DNA of 64,000 nucleotides, taken from Omphiscola glabra. Lineage: Eukaryota > Mollusca > Gastropoda > Lymnaeidae. The stretch covers positions 19,367,510-19,431,509 of the forward strand of contig OZ024796.1 of NCBI GenBank assembly GCA_964017045.1. Direction: 5' to 3'. The translations under genes were made by a program, and so were the position numbers. This document shows, piece by piece, positions 44,320 to 55,297 of this stretch. The notes under the pieces were generated by a model. It was not told where the DNA came from, did not search any database, and was given only the letters and a program-made list of their open reading frames with translations. Every line of letters begins with the position of its first letter. Within the stretch, counting starts at the first letter, position 1.

Positions 44320-45498
44320 AACCGACTGTTGTGTGTGACACGAACCAGACCAAACCGACTGCCATGTGTGACATGAACCAGACCAAACCGACTGCCATGT
44401 GTGACATGAACCAGACCAAACCGACTGCCATGTGTGACATGAACCAGACCAAACCGACTGCCATGTGTGACATGAACAAGACCAAACCGACTGCCGTGTG
44501 TGACATGAACAAGACCAAACCGACTGCCATGTGTGACATGAACCAGACCAAACCGACTGCCATGTGTGACATGAACAAGACCAAACCGACTGCCGTGTGT
44601 GACATGAACAAGACCAAACCGACTGCCATGTGTGACATGAACCAGACCAAACCGACTGCCGTGTGTGACATGAACAAGACCAAACCGACTGCCATGTGTG
44701 ACATGAACCAGACCAAACCGACTGCCATGTGTGACATGAACCAGACCAAACCGACTGCCATGTGTGACATGAACAAGACCAACCGACTGCCGTGTGTGAC
44801 ACGAACCAGACCAAACCGACTGTTGTGTGTGACACGAACCAGACCAAACCGACTGTTGTGTGTGACACGAACCAGACCAAACCGACTGTTGTGTGTGACA
44901 CGAACCAGACCAAACCGACTGTTGTGTGTGACACGAACCAGACCAAACCGACTGGTGTGTTACACGAACCAGACCAAACCGACTGACATGTGTGACACGA
45001 ACCAGACCAAACCGACTGCCGTGTGTGACATGAACCAGACCAAACCGACTGTTGTGTGTAACAGGAACCAGACCGCGCCATTCCAAACCGACTGTTGTGT
45101 GTGACATGAACCAGACCAAACCGACTGTTGTGTGTGACATGAACCAGACCAAACCGACTGTTGTGTGTGACACGAACCAGACCAAACCGACTGCCGTGTG
45201 TGACATGAACCAGACCAAACCGACTGTTGTGTGTAACATGAACCAGACCAAACCGACTGTTGTGTGTGAAATGAACCAGACCAAACCGACTGCCGTGTGT
45301 GACATGAACCAGACCAAACCGACTGTTGTGTGTGACATGAACCAGACCAAACCGACTGTTGTGTGTAACAGGAACCAGACCGCGCCATTCCAAACCGACT
45401 GTTGTGTGTGACATGAACCAGACCAAACCGACTGTTGTGTGTGACACGAACCAGACCAAACCGACTGTTGTGTGTGACATGAACCAGACCACATCATT
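44320..45498. repeat. 33-bp minisatellite, about 36 copies
   Basis: Units ACCGACTGCCATGTGTGACA plus TGAACCAGACCAA. Subtypes CTGCCATG, CTGCCGTG and CTGTTGTG form blocks. A marked variant containing ACCGCGCCATTCCAAACC occurs at about 45070 and again at about 45377, so a segment of about 307 bp was duplicated. Thirty-three is a multiple of three and the unit lacks stops in most frames, giving overlapping frames up to 439 codons on both strands. They have no protein-like features. Confidence 0.97.
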
Positions 45499-45896
45499 CC
45501 AACACCGCCACAGTTCAACAGGTTTACCTCAGATTACTACATAATTTAATCATCGTCCTGCTCTTTTGTCGCCCATCTTTTCCCGCCACCGTGGCGAAGG
45601 AAGTTTTAAGGACAATAATAGATCAGTCTGACTTCACCTTATGCCAGACAGAGACCCGCCATTTATCTTGTCTGCTTTAATGGTGTCACATGTGATAGTT
45701 CGTCATTTTTTAATTACCCGCTCAGACTTCCGGTCTGTTGTAACAAACAAAGGATGATTCCTACAGTGGAAAAGCTCCATTATACGCCTTTTCTTTTCGT
45801 ATGTCAACTCCATTATACACCTTCTCTTTTCGTATGTCAATAGGTAATAACCTCATACCGCGTTTCTCCGAATCTTCCTATAATATACAATACAAT
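45499..45896. other. unique stretch with one 33-bp duplicate
   Basis: CTCCATTATACGCCTTTTCT at 45775 recurs at 45809 with one change. Otherwise single-copy. Confidence 0.5.
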
Positions 45897-45966
45897 ATTA
45901 TCTTTTCATCCGTGACAGCTTCTAAATACAACAGTATTTAGAAGCTGTCAAAGATGAAAAGATAAT
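45897..45966. repeat. near-perfect 32-bp inverted repeat (hairpin)
   Basis: Left arm 45897-45928 (ATTATCTTTTCATCCGTGAC...) and right arm 45935-45966 are reverse complements at 30 of 32 positions, separated by a six-base loop CAACAG. The fold-back is far too good for chance in this composition. It could be a fold-back MITE, a small-RNA precursor or the product of template switching. Confidence 0.9.
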
Positions 45967-46004
45967 CCTTAAAAAATCAGGACAACATTAGACAAATTGG
46001 TCAA

Positions 46005-46597
46005 TTTCTCATTACCAAACGTCATTTACCAATGCCCACTTACCTATGCCAATTAAACAATGCCCACTTACCAATGTCCATTCACCAGTGCCCATTTACA
46101 ATGCCAATTAAACAATGCCCACTTACCAATGCCAATTAAACAATGCCCACTTACCAATGTCAATTAAACAATGCCCACTTACCAATGTCCATTCACCAGT
46201 GCCCATTTACCAATGTCTATTTAACAATGCCCACTTACCAATGTCCATTTACTAATGCCTATTCACCAATGCCCATTTACCATTTCCCATTCACCATTGC
46301 CTCTTCACCAATGCCCATTCAATAATGCCCATTTTCCAATGCCGATTCACCAATGCCTATTCACCAATGCCCATTCACCAATGCCCATTCATCAATGCCC
46401 ACTTACCAAATCCAATTCACCAAATGCCCTCTTACCAATTCCCATTTACCAATGCCCATTCACCAGTGCCTTTCATCAATGCCTATTCACCAGTGCTTTG
46501 CCAATGCCTAATCACCAATGCCTGTTCACCAATGTCAATTTACCAATACCTATTCACTAGTGCCTATCCACTTTTCCCAATGACCAATGCCTATTCA
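46005..46597. repeat. 14-bp minisatellite, left part, about 42 copies
   Basis: Units CAATGCCCATTCAC with TTACC and TATTC variants. The LINE at 46598-47098 splits it. It resumes at 47099. Confidence 0.93.
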
Positions 46598-47098
46598 GAA
46601 GATCAGAACCTTCAACTCTATGGTGAAACCGGTTCTACTGTATGGTGCAGAAACATGGAGAACCACTGCTGGGAATATGAGGAGAATCCAGTCCTTCATC
46701 AATAACTGCTTAAGAAGGATTCTCGGGATTCATTGGCCCGACAGAATCAGCAACCAGAAACTGTGGCAGCGGACAAAGCAAGAGCCGGTAGAACAAGAGA
46801 TCCTCCAGAGAAGATGGAGATGGATCGGCCATACGCTCAGGAAACCTGCCTCCAGCATAACTAGACAAGCCTTGAACTGGAACCCTCAAGGAAAACGGAA
46901 AAGAGGCAGGCCTAGGAACACTTGGCGCCGTGAAGTGGAGGCAGATACCAATAAACTTGGCCACACTTGGGGGAGGCTGGAGAGATTGGCTCAGGATCGT
47001 GATGCCTGGAGGGCTCTTGTAGGCGGCCTATGTCCTAACCACAGACGTCGATGAAGATCGGCTGCTGTTCCTCGAGGACGAAAAGGCTAAAGAAGAAG
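46598..47098 (+). mobile_element. LINE 3' end fragment (copy 2), frame intact
   Basis: From about 46602 to the stop at 47052-47054 the frame is open and reads as the C-terminal part of a LINE polyprotein: [59 protein letters not shown], then [20 protein letters not shown]. This is the post-polymerase region with the LLYGxETW and RRWxWIGHxLR motifs. It is 5'-truncated to about 500 bp. AATGCCTATTCA occurs at 46586-46597 and 47099-47110 and may be the target duplication, but similar words occur in the surrounding 14-bp array. Very similar to 6044-6368, hence probably young. Confidence 0.85.
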
Positions 47099-47150
47099 AA
47101 TGCCTATTCAATAATTCCCATTCAACAATGCCCAATCACCAGTGCCGATA
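47099..47150. repeat. 14-bp minisatellite, right part
   Basis: Three or four further units after the LINE insertion. Confidence 0.85.
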
Positions 47151-47844
47151 TACACAAAGTCCAGCTAACCAAGAGTTCCCAAAACCGCAGTCCAATTTAA
47201 TTTACTCAATCAATTCAAAGCCCCCACTCGTACCAAAAAAGTTTTACTATATCCTAACAACTAACCCCACACATAAACTCCTACTCAACCGCTCCCACTC
47301 ACCTAATCCAACCCGCCAATTTACACTCACCAACTCCTCCCCGCAAACCCTCTCACCAAATCCCGTCCACAATATCCCACCCACAAACTCATACTCCTAA
47401 ACACTCACCACCCAACCCCTCTCACCAACTGCCACCCACCAAATCCCTCCCGGTAACTTTCCCCCATCATCTCCAACCCGCCATCTCCCACTCACTTCCA
47501 TTCCCTTTTGTTTTCAGAGTGTCGTCTGTGCATCGTTCATCAGTGGAAAATACTCAAGTCATTTTCATTTGACCGACTTATTATCTACGAATTATAATCC
47601 TATTACGTGTAATTTGATGAGGACCCTGTTGTTAGCGGGTCGTTTCTGAATGCTCTAACAGCAGTTAAGTGGCTGTCAGACTGGATAATCAGCTTTTTAT
47701 GGAAATTACAGCCTCAAGTTATTATGATTACATCTTCAAGTTATTCTGATTACATCCTCATAATATTCTGATTACGACTTCACGTTAAACTGATTCTCAA
47801 ATAAATATAAGCTTGTGTTTCCCCACAAGCATTTCTATTATGTT
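47151..47844. other. C-rich tract and unique stretch
   Basis: 47210-47500 is C/A-rich with recurring CTCACCAACTCC and CCACCCACAAA words, a very old array. 47705-47785 holds three copies of a ~27-bp unit with TTCTGATTACATCCTCA. The rest is single-copy. Confidence 0.5.
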
Positions 47845-48300
47845 ACTGTGTGTCCTCGTCATGTGTCTCGGTGTCTTATGTGTTCTTGTCTTGTGTGTCA
47901 TTGTCTTGTATCTCAGTGTCTTATGTGTTTTTGTCTTGCGTTTCCTTGTTTTGAGTGTCCCTGCATTGTGTGTCATTGTCTTGTGCGTCCTTGTCTCGTG
48001 TCTCGTTGTCTTATGTGTCCTTGTCTTGTGTCTCCTTGACTAGTCTCTCCTTGTGTCGTTGTCATGAGTCTCCTTTGCTTGTGTGTCCTTGCCTAGTCTC
48101 TCCTTGTGTCGTTGTCATGAGTCTCCTTTGCTTGTGTGTCCTTGCCTAGTCTCTCCTTGTCTTGTCTCTACTTGTCTTGTCTCTACTTGTCGTGTGTCTC
48201 CTTGTCATGTGTCTCATTTCCTTGTGTCTCATTGTCCTGTGTCTACTTCTCTTGTGTGCCCTTGCCTCGTGTCTCCTTGTCTTATGTCTCCTTTTATCTT
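47845..48300. repeat. degenerate 12-15-bp T/C/G repeat
   Basis: Recurring CTTGTGTCTC and CCTTGTCTTGTGT words. A 60-bp segment with GTCGTTGTCATGAGTCTCC is duplicated at 48045 and 48105. Cys/Leu-rich frames are artefacts. Confidence 0.82.
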
Positions 48301-48307
48301 TCTGATG

Positions 48308-48412
48308 ACCAGTCTGCCGTTGCTTAGTATGTTTTGACCAGAATGCCGTTGCTAAGTATGTTTTGACCAGAATGCCGTTGCTAAGTATGTTTTGACCAGT
48401 CTGACATTTTTC
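48308..48412. repeat. 29-bp minisatellite, about 3.7 copies
   Basis: Units TATGTTTTGACCAGAATGCC plus GTTGCTAAG. Confidence 0.92.
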
Positions 48413-48569
48413 TCCATCAGATGGGGTGGTGCCATAAGTTCACGTTCCACCCCCACCTAAAAAAGGGATGCCGGTGTTTTTTTTCTTTTCTATTTCTGGG
48501 GATTGAACTCCAATCCAAAATCTTGATTTTGACATATTTTGAACGCACATCCAGCCAGCCGTACTAATT

Positions 48570-48870
48570 GATAACGACTTGTCGTGTTACTAACCTCGTC
48601 TCTTGCACTAACTATAGATCCAGCTATATTTGATAAAAACCTATCATGTTACTAACCTTATCTCTTGTACTAACTATAGATCCAACCTCTATTTTATAAC
48701 AACGTATCATGTTACCGACCTCGTCTCCTGTACTAACTATAAATCCAGCTATACTATTAGATAACAACTCGTCAAGTTACTCAGCTCGTCTCCTGTACTA
48801 ACTATAAACCCAGCTATACTATTTGATAACAACTTGTCATGTTACTCAGCTCGTCTCCTGTACTAACTGG
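48570..48870. repeat. 65-bp minisatellite, about 4.7 copies
   Basis: Units with ATAACAACTTGTCATGTTAC and CTCGTCTCCTGTACTAACTA at 65 bp. Confidence 0.92.
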
Positions 48871-49314
48871 CCCCCGTTTCAAACTCTTCCATTCTCGTCC
48901 ATCACTCTGTCGTCGGATGCCGGCCTGTACTTTCTGCCAGAGTTTTCTAAGCCCAAAATCTTACCATTTCACTACGCAAACACTCGTTCCACGGCGACCA
49001 CACCCTCAGTCTTCCTTCTCTTCTCTTCCCGGCTAACTTCCAGGTTGACGTGCGGTCGCTCCAATGACCAATTGAGAGTTGACCAGATCAATATCCCTTG
49101 GGGAGTCGTCTCTCATCATGGTGTTACCAGATTTAGTGGTCCGAATCCGATTCACGTGATATCGATACTACCCTCCTCTAAACTTACCAACAGTCGTTAT
49201 CAAGAAGAACTAAAAATCCATCAATGTATTCACAATCTTCTTTTACCTCGAAGGCTAGACAGTGTCATTATGACCTTAAGTGCACAGTCAGATGAATGTT
49301 CACAGCAGCATGCA
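48871..49314. other. unique stretch with 184-codon frame
   Basis: A plus-strand frame (48823-49377) starts inside the 65-bp array and ends in the following 32-bp array. The central part (about 48880-49300) is single-copy and balanced in composition, so an exon or transposon piece is conceivable, but I recognise no domain and both ends are array sequence. Confidence 0.35.
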
Positions 49315-49715
49315 AATGGTGCTATTGTGTGGAGAGCGGGGTTAAACAGGGGGTTATTGTGTGGGGACTGGGTGTGAATAGGGGCTATAGTGTGGTGTGT
49401 GGTCTTAAACAATGTGTTATTGTGTGGGGAGAGGGGTTTGAAAGGTGTTATTGTGTGGGGGTGGGCTTAAACTATGTGTTATTGTGTGAGGAGTGGGGTT
49501 AAACAATGTGTTACTGTGTGGGGAGTGGGGTTAAACTATGTGTTATTGTGTGGGGAGTGGGCTTAAACAATGTGTTATTGTGTGGGGAGTGGGCTTAAAC
49601 AATGTGTTATTGTGTGGGGAGTGGGCTTAAACAATGTGTTATTGTGTGGGGAGAGGGGTTTGAATTGTGTTATTGTGTGGGGAGTGGGCTTAAACAAGGT
49701 TTTATTGTGTTCGGT
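49315..49715. repeat. 32-bp minisatellite, about 12 copies
   Basis: Units AACAATGTGTTATTGTGTGG plus GGAGTGGGCTTA. G/T-rich plus strand. Confidence 0.95.
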
Positions 49716-49761
49716 ATGAAAGGTAAGTATAAGCTCCTGCTACATGACTCCGACTTGCGAC

Positions 49762-49885
49762 AATGTCTTCACCAAAGTAGTCTATTAAGACGTGCCTTCA
49801 CCAAAGTAGTCTACAAAGACGTGTCTTCACTAACTCGTACCTAAAGACGTCACTTCACTAAAGTCGTCTCTAATGACGTCACTAC
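49762..49885. repeat. ~29-bp tandem, 4 copies
   Basis: Units CTTCACCAAAGTAGTCTACA plus AAGACGTG, diverging to AATGACGTCAC. Confidence 0.85.
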
Positions 49886-50094
49886 TTTTAATAAATTATA
49901 TACATTTTAATGAAATTTTTAAAAAAATATTTCTAAAAATTAAAACAGCAATTGAAGATTTAATTTCATTGCCTTGTCTGATTGAGTCGTTCATTCCACA
50001 CGATTGCTTACAGCAATATTGGGGGTTTCCCTGTCAATGTGTCGTGTCTGAGACGAGTTAGGTAAACGTAATTAAGCATTTAAAAATTCATGAA

Positions 50095-50757
50095 TTTCAC
50101 AGCAGGTGTCCTTGTCTGGTAGATCAATTGATGAGTTATGTCACAGTAGGTTTTCTTGTCTGGTAGTTCAATTGGTGAGTTCTGTCACAGTAGGTTTTCT
50201 TGTCTGGTAGTTCAATTGGTGAGTTCTGTCACAGTACGATTTCTTGTCTTGTAATTCAATTGATGACATCTGTCACAGTAGGTTGTCTTGCAGTTCAATT
50301 TATGAAATCTGTCACATTAGGTTATGTAGTGTTCAATTGATGACATCTGTCACAGTAAGTTTTCTTATCTTGTAGTTCAATTGATGACATCTCTCGCAGT
50401 AGATTTTCTTGTCTGGTAGTTCAATTGATGACATCTGTCACAGTAGGTTTTCTTATGTCTTTTAGTTCAATTTATGACATCTGTCACAAAGTAGATTTTC
50501 TTGTCTAGTAGTTCAATTGATAACATCTGTCACAGTAGGTTTTCTTGTCTGGTAGTTCAATTGATGAGTTCTATCACAGTATGTTTTCTTGTCGTGTAGT
50601 TCAATTGATAACATCTGTCACAGTAGGTTTTCTTGTCTGGTAGTTCAATTGATGAGTTCTATCACAGTAGGTTTTCTTGTCTAGTAGTTCAATTGATAAC
50701 ATCTGTCACATTAGGTTTTCTTGTCTAGTAGTTCAATTGATGACACCTGTCACAGTA
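50095..50757. repeat. 44-bp minisatellite, about 15 copies
   Basis: Units CACAGTAGGTTTTCTTGTCT plus GGTAGTTCAATTGATGACATCTGT. Subtypes GATGAGTTCTAT and GATAACATCTGT alternate in the right half. Confidence 0.95.
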
Positions 50758-51743
50758 TGATGTAGAAGATGGCACACACCCTAGCTGTTGATCTAAAACA
50801 TGACACATATCTCTGACTAAGATGTAGAGATGTCAAATATCTGAAGTGTGATCTCGATATATAAATTGAAATCCCTTGTCAAAGTCTTACACATTGATTT
50901 ATTGAACGAGCTTCAGTAAGGTCTAATTGAGAAGCGTGTAACTCTGTGTGGTCTATGAGGTCCGTGGGAATAGCCCAACTGTTGATGTATGAGTTCCCGC
51001 TGACTTATAGACACAACACTTTCTAATGACAGGCTCCTGATCTCATATCCCCATTGACCGCGAGTGGGGGACCACGCGCTAACACAGAACTATGGACACA
51101 AGTACACAACCTTGCCCTGTGGCACGCTCCTGACATATGTCTGGCCTTGCTCCTACCCCCACACCCCTTTAATATCAATAGTTTCCCCTCCCAGCCTCCT
51201 TGCATTATGGCTGTCTGTGCTCACCCCTTGTGGTAGTGACGTCTCCGTAAAGAGTTCACTTTTGTGGTGAAAATGTCAACAGGAATAACATAGCAAGTGT
51301 TCACCGACTTGAAGCATTATTCGGAATTATATTTTCTTTGTCATTAAGAAATAACAAAATTACTTACCGGTAATAAACAGAGACGAACCTTGACTAAGTT
51401 ACCCCCCCCCCCCCCCTTAGGGGGGAAATGCCTAAATTGCATCCCCCTCCCCCACCTGCCAATTACAAGAAAAGTAACGCCGTCTATCAGAAACTTCTGT
51501 TTTCCGAACGGCAACTATCTTTTTTTTTTAATGTTCCAATTGTTATGATTATCGTAAGCAAAGCGCATATCAAGGAGCCCTCAGGTAAAATACAACCACT
51601 GGAAAGCAATCCAAAAACCCTGTCACAAAAATACAGGTCAATTCTAGATTTCTGGTGTTTATTTTTAAAATATTTTTTTGCGGGCTGCACACTTGTTTTA
51701 AAAATATTTATATTATGGGTAATAAAATGCTGTTGACAAGTTC
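50758..51743. other. unique stretch with C15 run
   Basis: Single-copy. Short frames near 51023-51270 and a 102-codon plus frame at 51428-51736 are not recognisable. C15 at 51402-51416 sits next to TTACCGGTAA. Confidence 0.45.
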
Positions 51744-52185
51744 GTGGTCTGGAGTTCCATCCCCACCAAAGCCCAGCCAAGCAAACACATCACCAGCAGC
51801 CCGGGTGGATGGGACTCGTTAACCTTGGACGGCAACTCATCTAAGAGAAGGAAACTCTGACATCTAAACCCGGAGATGGAGTCCCGTAGTTGGCGATAGA
51901 TAGATACAATGTAACATTCCAACAACTCCTGCCACGTCACTGCCACGTCACTGCCACGTCACTGCCACGTCACTGCCACGTCACTGCCACGTCACTGCCA
52001 CTGGTGCCCAGGTATATCATCCACATGTGATGTACCATTGAACTATCCAGCGGCATGGAGAGAAGCGATATGCTGTGTACGGAACAAGCTTTGCAATCCT
52101 AAAGAATAATCCCGCGCCTGGTGAGTTTTGTCCTGCCAAGTCTTCCCCATCATCGTCACACTGCGACGGACGGATGACAGCAACA
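51744..52185 (+). mobile_element. tRNA-headed SINE, copy B (5'-truncated, carries an 11-bp array)
   Basis: B-box-like GGAGTTCCATCCCC is retained but the A-box head is lost. The body AAACCCGGAGATGGAGTCCC and the 3' end CACACTGCGACGGACGGATG match copy C at 54612-55025. Between CATTCCAACAACTCC and TGGTGCCCAGG the copy contains an 11-bp tandem absent from its sisters. Confidence 0.82.
51930..52000. repeat. 11-bp minisatellite born inside the SINE, 6.4 copies
   Basis: Perfect units TGCCACGTCAC. In SINE copy C the corresponding place reads CTCCTGCGACGCCCCTGTTGC, so a single ancestral segment was amplified here. Confidence 0.95.
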
Positions 52186-52544
52186 AGTGCGTCTTATATT
52201 CGTAACAATACGGTGCATCAAGATCTCAAGTGACTTCGGAATTTTTTTAAATTCTAAACGTCCGTCCTCTATTTTTGGTTACGACCTCATATCACGTCAG
52301 CAAGATCCAGCCGTCATCGGCCATTGACGTCAATCAGCTGATCCTTGCTGTATAGATGATTTACTGTACCATGCACTATGCTTGATACAACTATAAAGTA
52401 AAAAAAATATCGCATGTTGTATGCACTGACTCACCGTGGGAGTGATGGGTTATCTCAAACACGTAACTGGTGAAACATCCACGATTCCAGTCAGTTCAGA
52501 AAATCGAGGCTCTGCTGTGTATCTTTAAAATATGAGAACGGGGT
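52186..52544. other. unique stretch
   Basis: Single-copy sequence with nothing recognised. Confidence 0.45.
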
Positions 52545-52640
52545 ATGCTAAACTTGAATTCATAGACAGGACAAAAGAGGCTTAAGAGCCTTCATCAGAA
52601 AACAGGACAAAAAGAAGTACAACGAGTGTCAGATGACAGT
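52545..52640 (-). mobile_element. hammerhead-like repeat end, copy 2
   Basis: The minus strand has a perfect CTGATGA (52592-52598), then a stem II hairpin GGCTCTTAAGCC (52579-52590). The following GAAAC is lost (TCTTTTG instead). Flanking AGACAGGACAAAA and AACAGGACAAAAAGAAGTAC match copy 1 at 40735-40860. A remnant of a Penelope-like or retrozyme terminal repeat, catalytically dead. Confidence 0.5.
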
Positions 52641-52934
52641 AAAAAAACTTAAGCGATTTCCTTTTCTGTTGCCGGAAGTAGGATATATATATTTAGTATT
52701 TATTTAGTATTTCATGGAGGCTCTAGTATAGTTTAGCTGCTGATAATTTTTTTCTTTTAAAGTTACTATCATGACATTTTAGATGGTCAATGGGTTTAAC
52801 TGGTCATTGGAAGATACGTTTAAACATGATTTGAAAGCAACACAAATAGAATAATAAAGAAATTGTCCGAAGATGGCGTAATAAACTTCTAAGTAAATCT
52901 TCAACAGCTTGTCAAATATCTCTGTTAAAAACTG
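52641..52934. other. unique AT-rich stretch
   Basis: Nothing recognised. Confidence 0.45.
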
Positions 52935-53090
52935 CTCAATAACTTTGGGGACCATTAAGTTGGCCAATTCCTATGAGGAACATACTGTTGGCAAATATCT
53001 ATTGGGACCATTCTATTGGCCAATATATTATGGGACCATGATGTTGTCCAATATCTTGGGAGACCATTATGTTGGCCAAGTATTTTGTCA
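52935..53090. repeat. ~28-bp tandem, 5-6 copies
   Basis: Units GGGACCATTCTATTGGCCAA plus TATATTAT with variable length. Confidence 0.87.
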
Positions 53091-53384
53091 AAACAATGAA
53101 TAATAGAATGGTAACAATAGCAGAAAAGCCTAATTGAATTCTTGATGTGGCGATATCCAAATCAGTAGATGGTGGAGAACTTACTGATTGGAGTTAAACA
53201 TTGAAAGTTCAGAGCTGACCAAAGTTAGGTTTGTTTATTGGGGACACAGATAAGTGAGCGATTAAAAAAATGGAACGAAGGACCCCAACAGAAGTAAAAC
53301 GAAAAATATGGACCGCTGTGAAGATTTCAATGGATTTCTTTTATTGGACTTTATTTACACTTGAAGGTAAAAAAAAAAAGCAAT

Positions 53385-53560
53385 AGCTAGAGAAGGTCGT
53401 CCGTAGAAAAGGTCATCCGTGGAGAAGATCGTCAGTACAGCAGGTAGTCAGTAGAGTAGGTCGTCTAGAGAGAAAATAAGTGAGTAGAGAAGGTCATTCA
53501 TAGAAAAGGTCGTCCACAGAGAAGGTCGTCTGCAAAGAAGGTCTTCCACAGAAAGCTCGG
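53385..53560. repeat. ~16-bp G/A-rich tandem, about 10 copies
   Basis: Units AGAGAAGGTCGTCCGTAG with irregular length. Confidence 0.83.
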
Positions 53561-54027
53561 CACTCAGTGGGAGATAAAATCCACAATATGAATGAGAACT
53601 GATCGTCATTTTGTATTTATCTCTCATTTCAGAAGGCTCCCAATAATATTATCTAATTTCTCGTTCACATTCTCAACCATTTCAGATGTTTGTAAGTAAG
53701 AGAAGACCTGTTATCGATCGCCAAAATATTACTTGGCCAGTACGCTGCCGGGTATCAGTGAGAGTACGAGGATCCTAAACACTTTCCTGGCCAATTACTG
53801 TCGTATGGAATTTTCTTTAGTGTCGTACGACTAGCCAACACCAGCCCCACACAGTGTACCACACACCACCCCACACATTCCTCAACTACATCTCTTTTTT
53901 TTTGCATCTACAACCTGCGTTCCTGGAACACAAAGTGTGTTTTCTGCAAGACAAATTTTGAACGTGGTTTCAATGTAAACATGCTGGCCGATTGAGAAAG
54001 ATTAAATCATTCGCCTTCATTTATAGT
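53561..54027. other. unique stretch
   Basis: Nothing recognised. Confidence 0.45.
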
Positions 54028-54062
54028 AAGCGGTTCTCAACCCGTTGGTCGTGACCCCTTTA
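54028..54062 (+). mobile_element. hAT terminus fragment, SPIN-like
   Basis: AGCGGTTCTCAACCC followed by GTTGGTCGTGACCCCTTT resembles the left end of the element at 38439. No right end was seen, so it is a remnant. Confidence 0.55.
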
Positions 54063-54611
54063 CGCAAAGACTGGCGTTAATTTCAGCTCCTAATACAAAC
54101 AGTCTGTAATTTAAGCAACACGGTCGCAATTTCGACAGAAAAACTACTCGTCTATTTTAAAAAAAAAAAAAGTGGACTAAATTCTGATGGATGGGTCAAC
54201 ACAAGAATTAGAGACCTATTTGCCAGCAACCACATTATTTGGAGCCCACGTAGACTAACAACAACATTGACTCACAGCCATGCACAGATCATTGGTGGCG
54301 TACGTTTTACTATCATACTATGTACGCTGATGAAAGAGAAAGAAAAAAAAGCGTTTTTCATTGCCTTGACTGGCTCTTTTCATTCAAAACTTCAATAACG
54401 CCGTGTAACGTATAAGTAACGCTGTCAGATAATTTTACCGCGTCGACTACAGCAACAACGCCCACTCCCTTTCTGTAACTTATTTGCCGCAACGACACTA
54501 CACAATCTCTCGACTGATAATCCTTATATTGACTGTATAGTTAACTTCCTTAAAGACATCAATCAGCTTAACATTAAGATACGGTGAGTTAACTTTATTT
54601 AGCCGAATTGG
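54063..54611. other. unique stretch
   Basis: AT-rich with an A13 run near 54158. No gene or element was recognised. Confidence 0.45.
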
Positions 54612-55025
54612 TGCTGGTGGCCGAGTGGTCTCAACTGAGCAAATCTCAAGGTGGCTGGGTGGCCGAGTGGTCTAAACTGAGCAAATCTCAAGGTGATGGT
54701 CTGGAACTCAATCCCCACCAAAGCCCAGTCAGGCATCACTAGCACCCCGGCTGAATGGGACTCGTCAACCTTGGATGGCAACTCATCTAAGAGAAGAAAA
54801 CTCTGAATTCAAACCCGGAGATGGAATCCCGTAGGCTGATAACATTGGTACAATGGAGCATTCCGACAACTCCTGCGACGCCCCTGTTGCCAAGCTGCAT
54901 CATATGTTGATTTGCTGTTGGGTGCCAGCTTACAATCCTGGAAGTATAATCCCAGGCCTTGTGGATTGTCGTCTTCCGAAGTCCACACCCTCGTGACATT
55001 GTGACGGACGGATGCCAGGAAAAAG
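54612..55025 (+). mobile_element. tRNA-headed SINE, copy C, with duplicated head
   Basis: Most complete copy. A-box-like TGGCCGAGTGG occurs twice (54618-54628 and 54660-54670) because the first 42 bp are tandemly duplicated. B-box-like GGAACTCAATCCCC begins at 54713. The body includes AACCCGGAGATGGAATCCCG and TAATCCCAGGCCTTG, and the 3' part GTGACGGACGGATGCCAGG. Length is about 410 bp. Transcription by RNA polymerase III is expected for this class but not shown. Confidence 0.85.
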
Positions 55026-55297
55026 TCGAATAAATGGAACTGTGTTTGATAAATGTGTGATATTCATTGTCGGCATTGAGATGAACATTTTTTAAAGAAC
55101 TAAAACATTTGCAATGTCGGACATTTAAAGTATTTCCTCAAGCTCAAAACTCAGCCGTCGTGCGTTAGTAAACATCCCATTCTAAATGAGAACATTTACT
55201 TTAAAGGTGATTTTTTTTTATAAATGCAAAACAATCATAATTAAGTCATAAATTAGATCATGTAACTCATCTAAACTAACTAGTCTAACAGAGTCAA
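55026..55297. other. AT-rich stretch
   Basis: Nothing recognised. Confidence 0.45.

Noticed and set aside
44173..45518. Open frames up to 439 codons on both strands
   Set aside because: They coincide exactly with the 33-bp array. Stop-free units whose length is a multiple of three open several frames at once, and overlapping long frames in opposite directions are not independent genes.
48823..49377. 184-codon protein gene
   Set aside because: Both ends are in minisatellites and the middle has no recognisable domain or splice context. Kept only as a note in the region entry.
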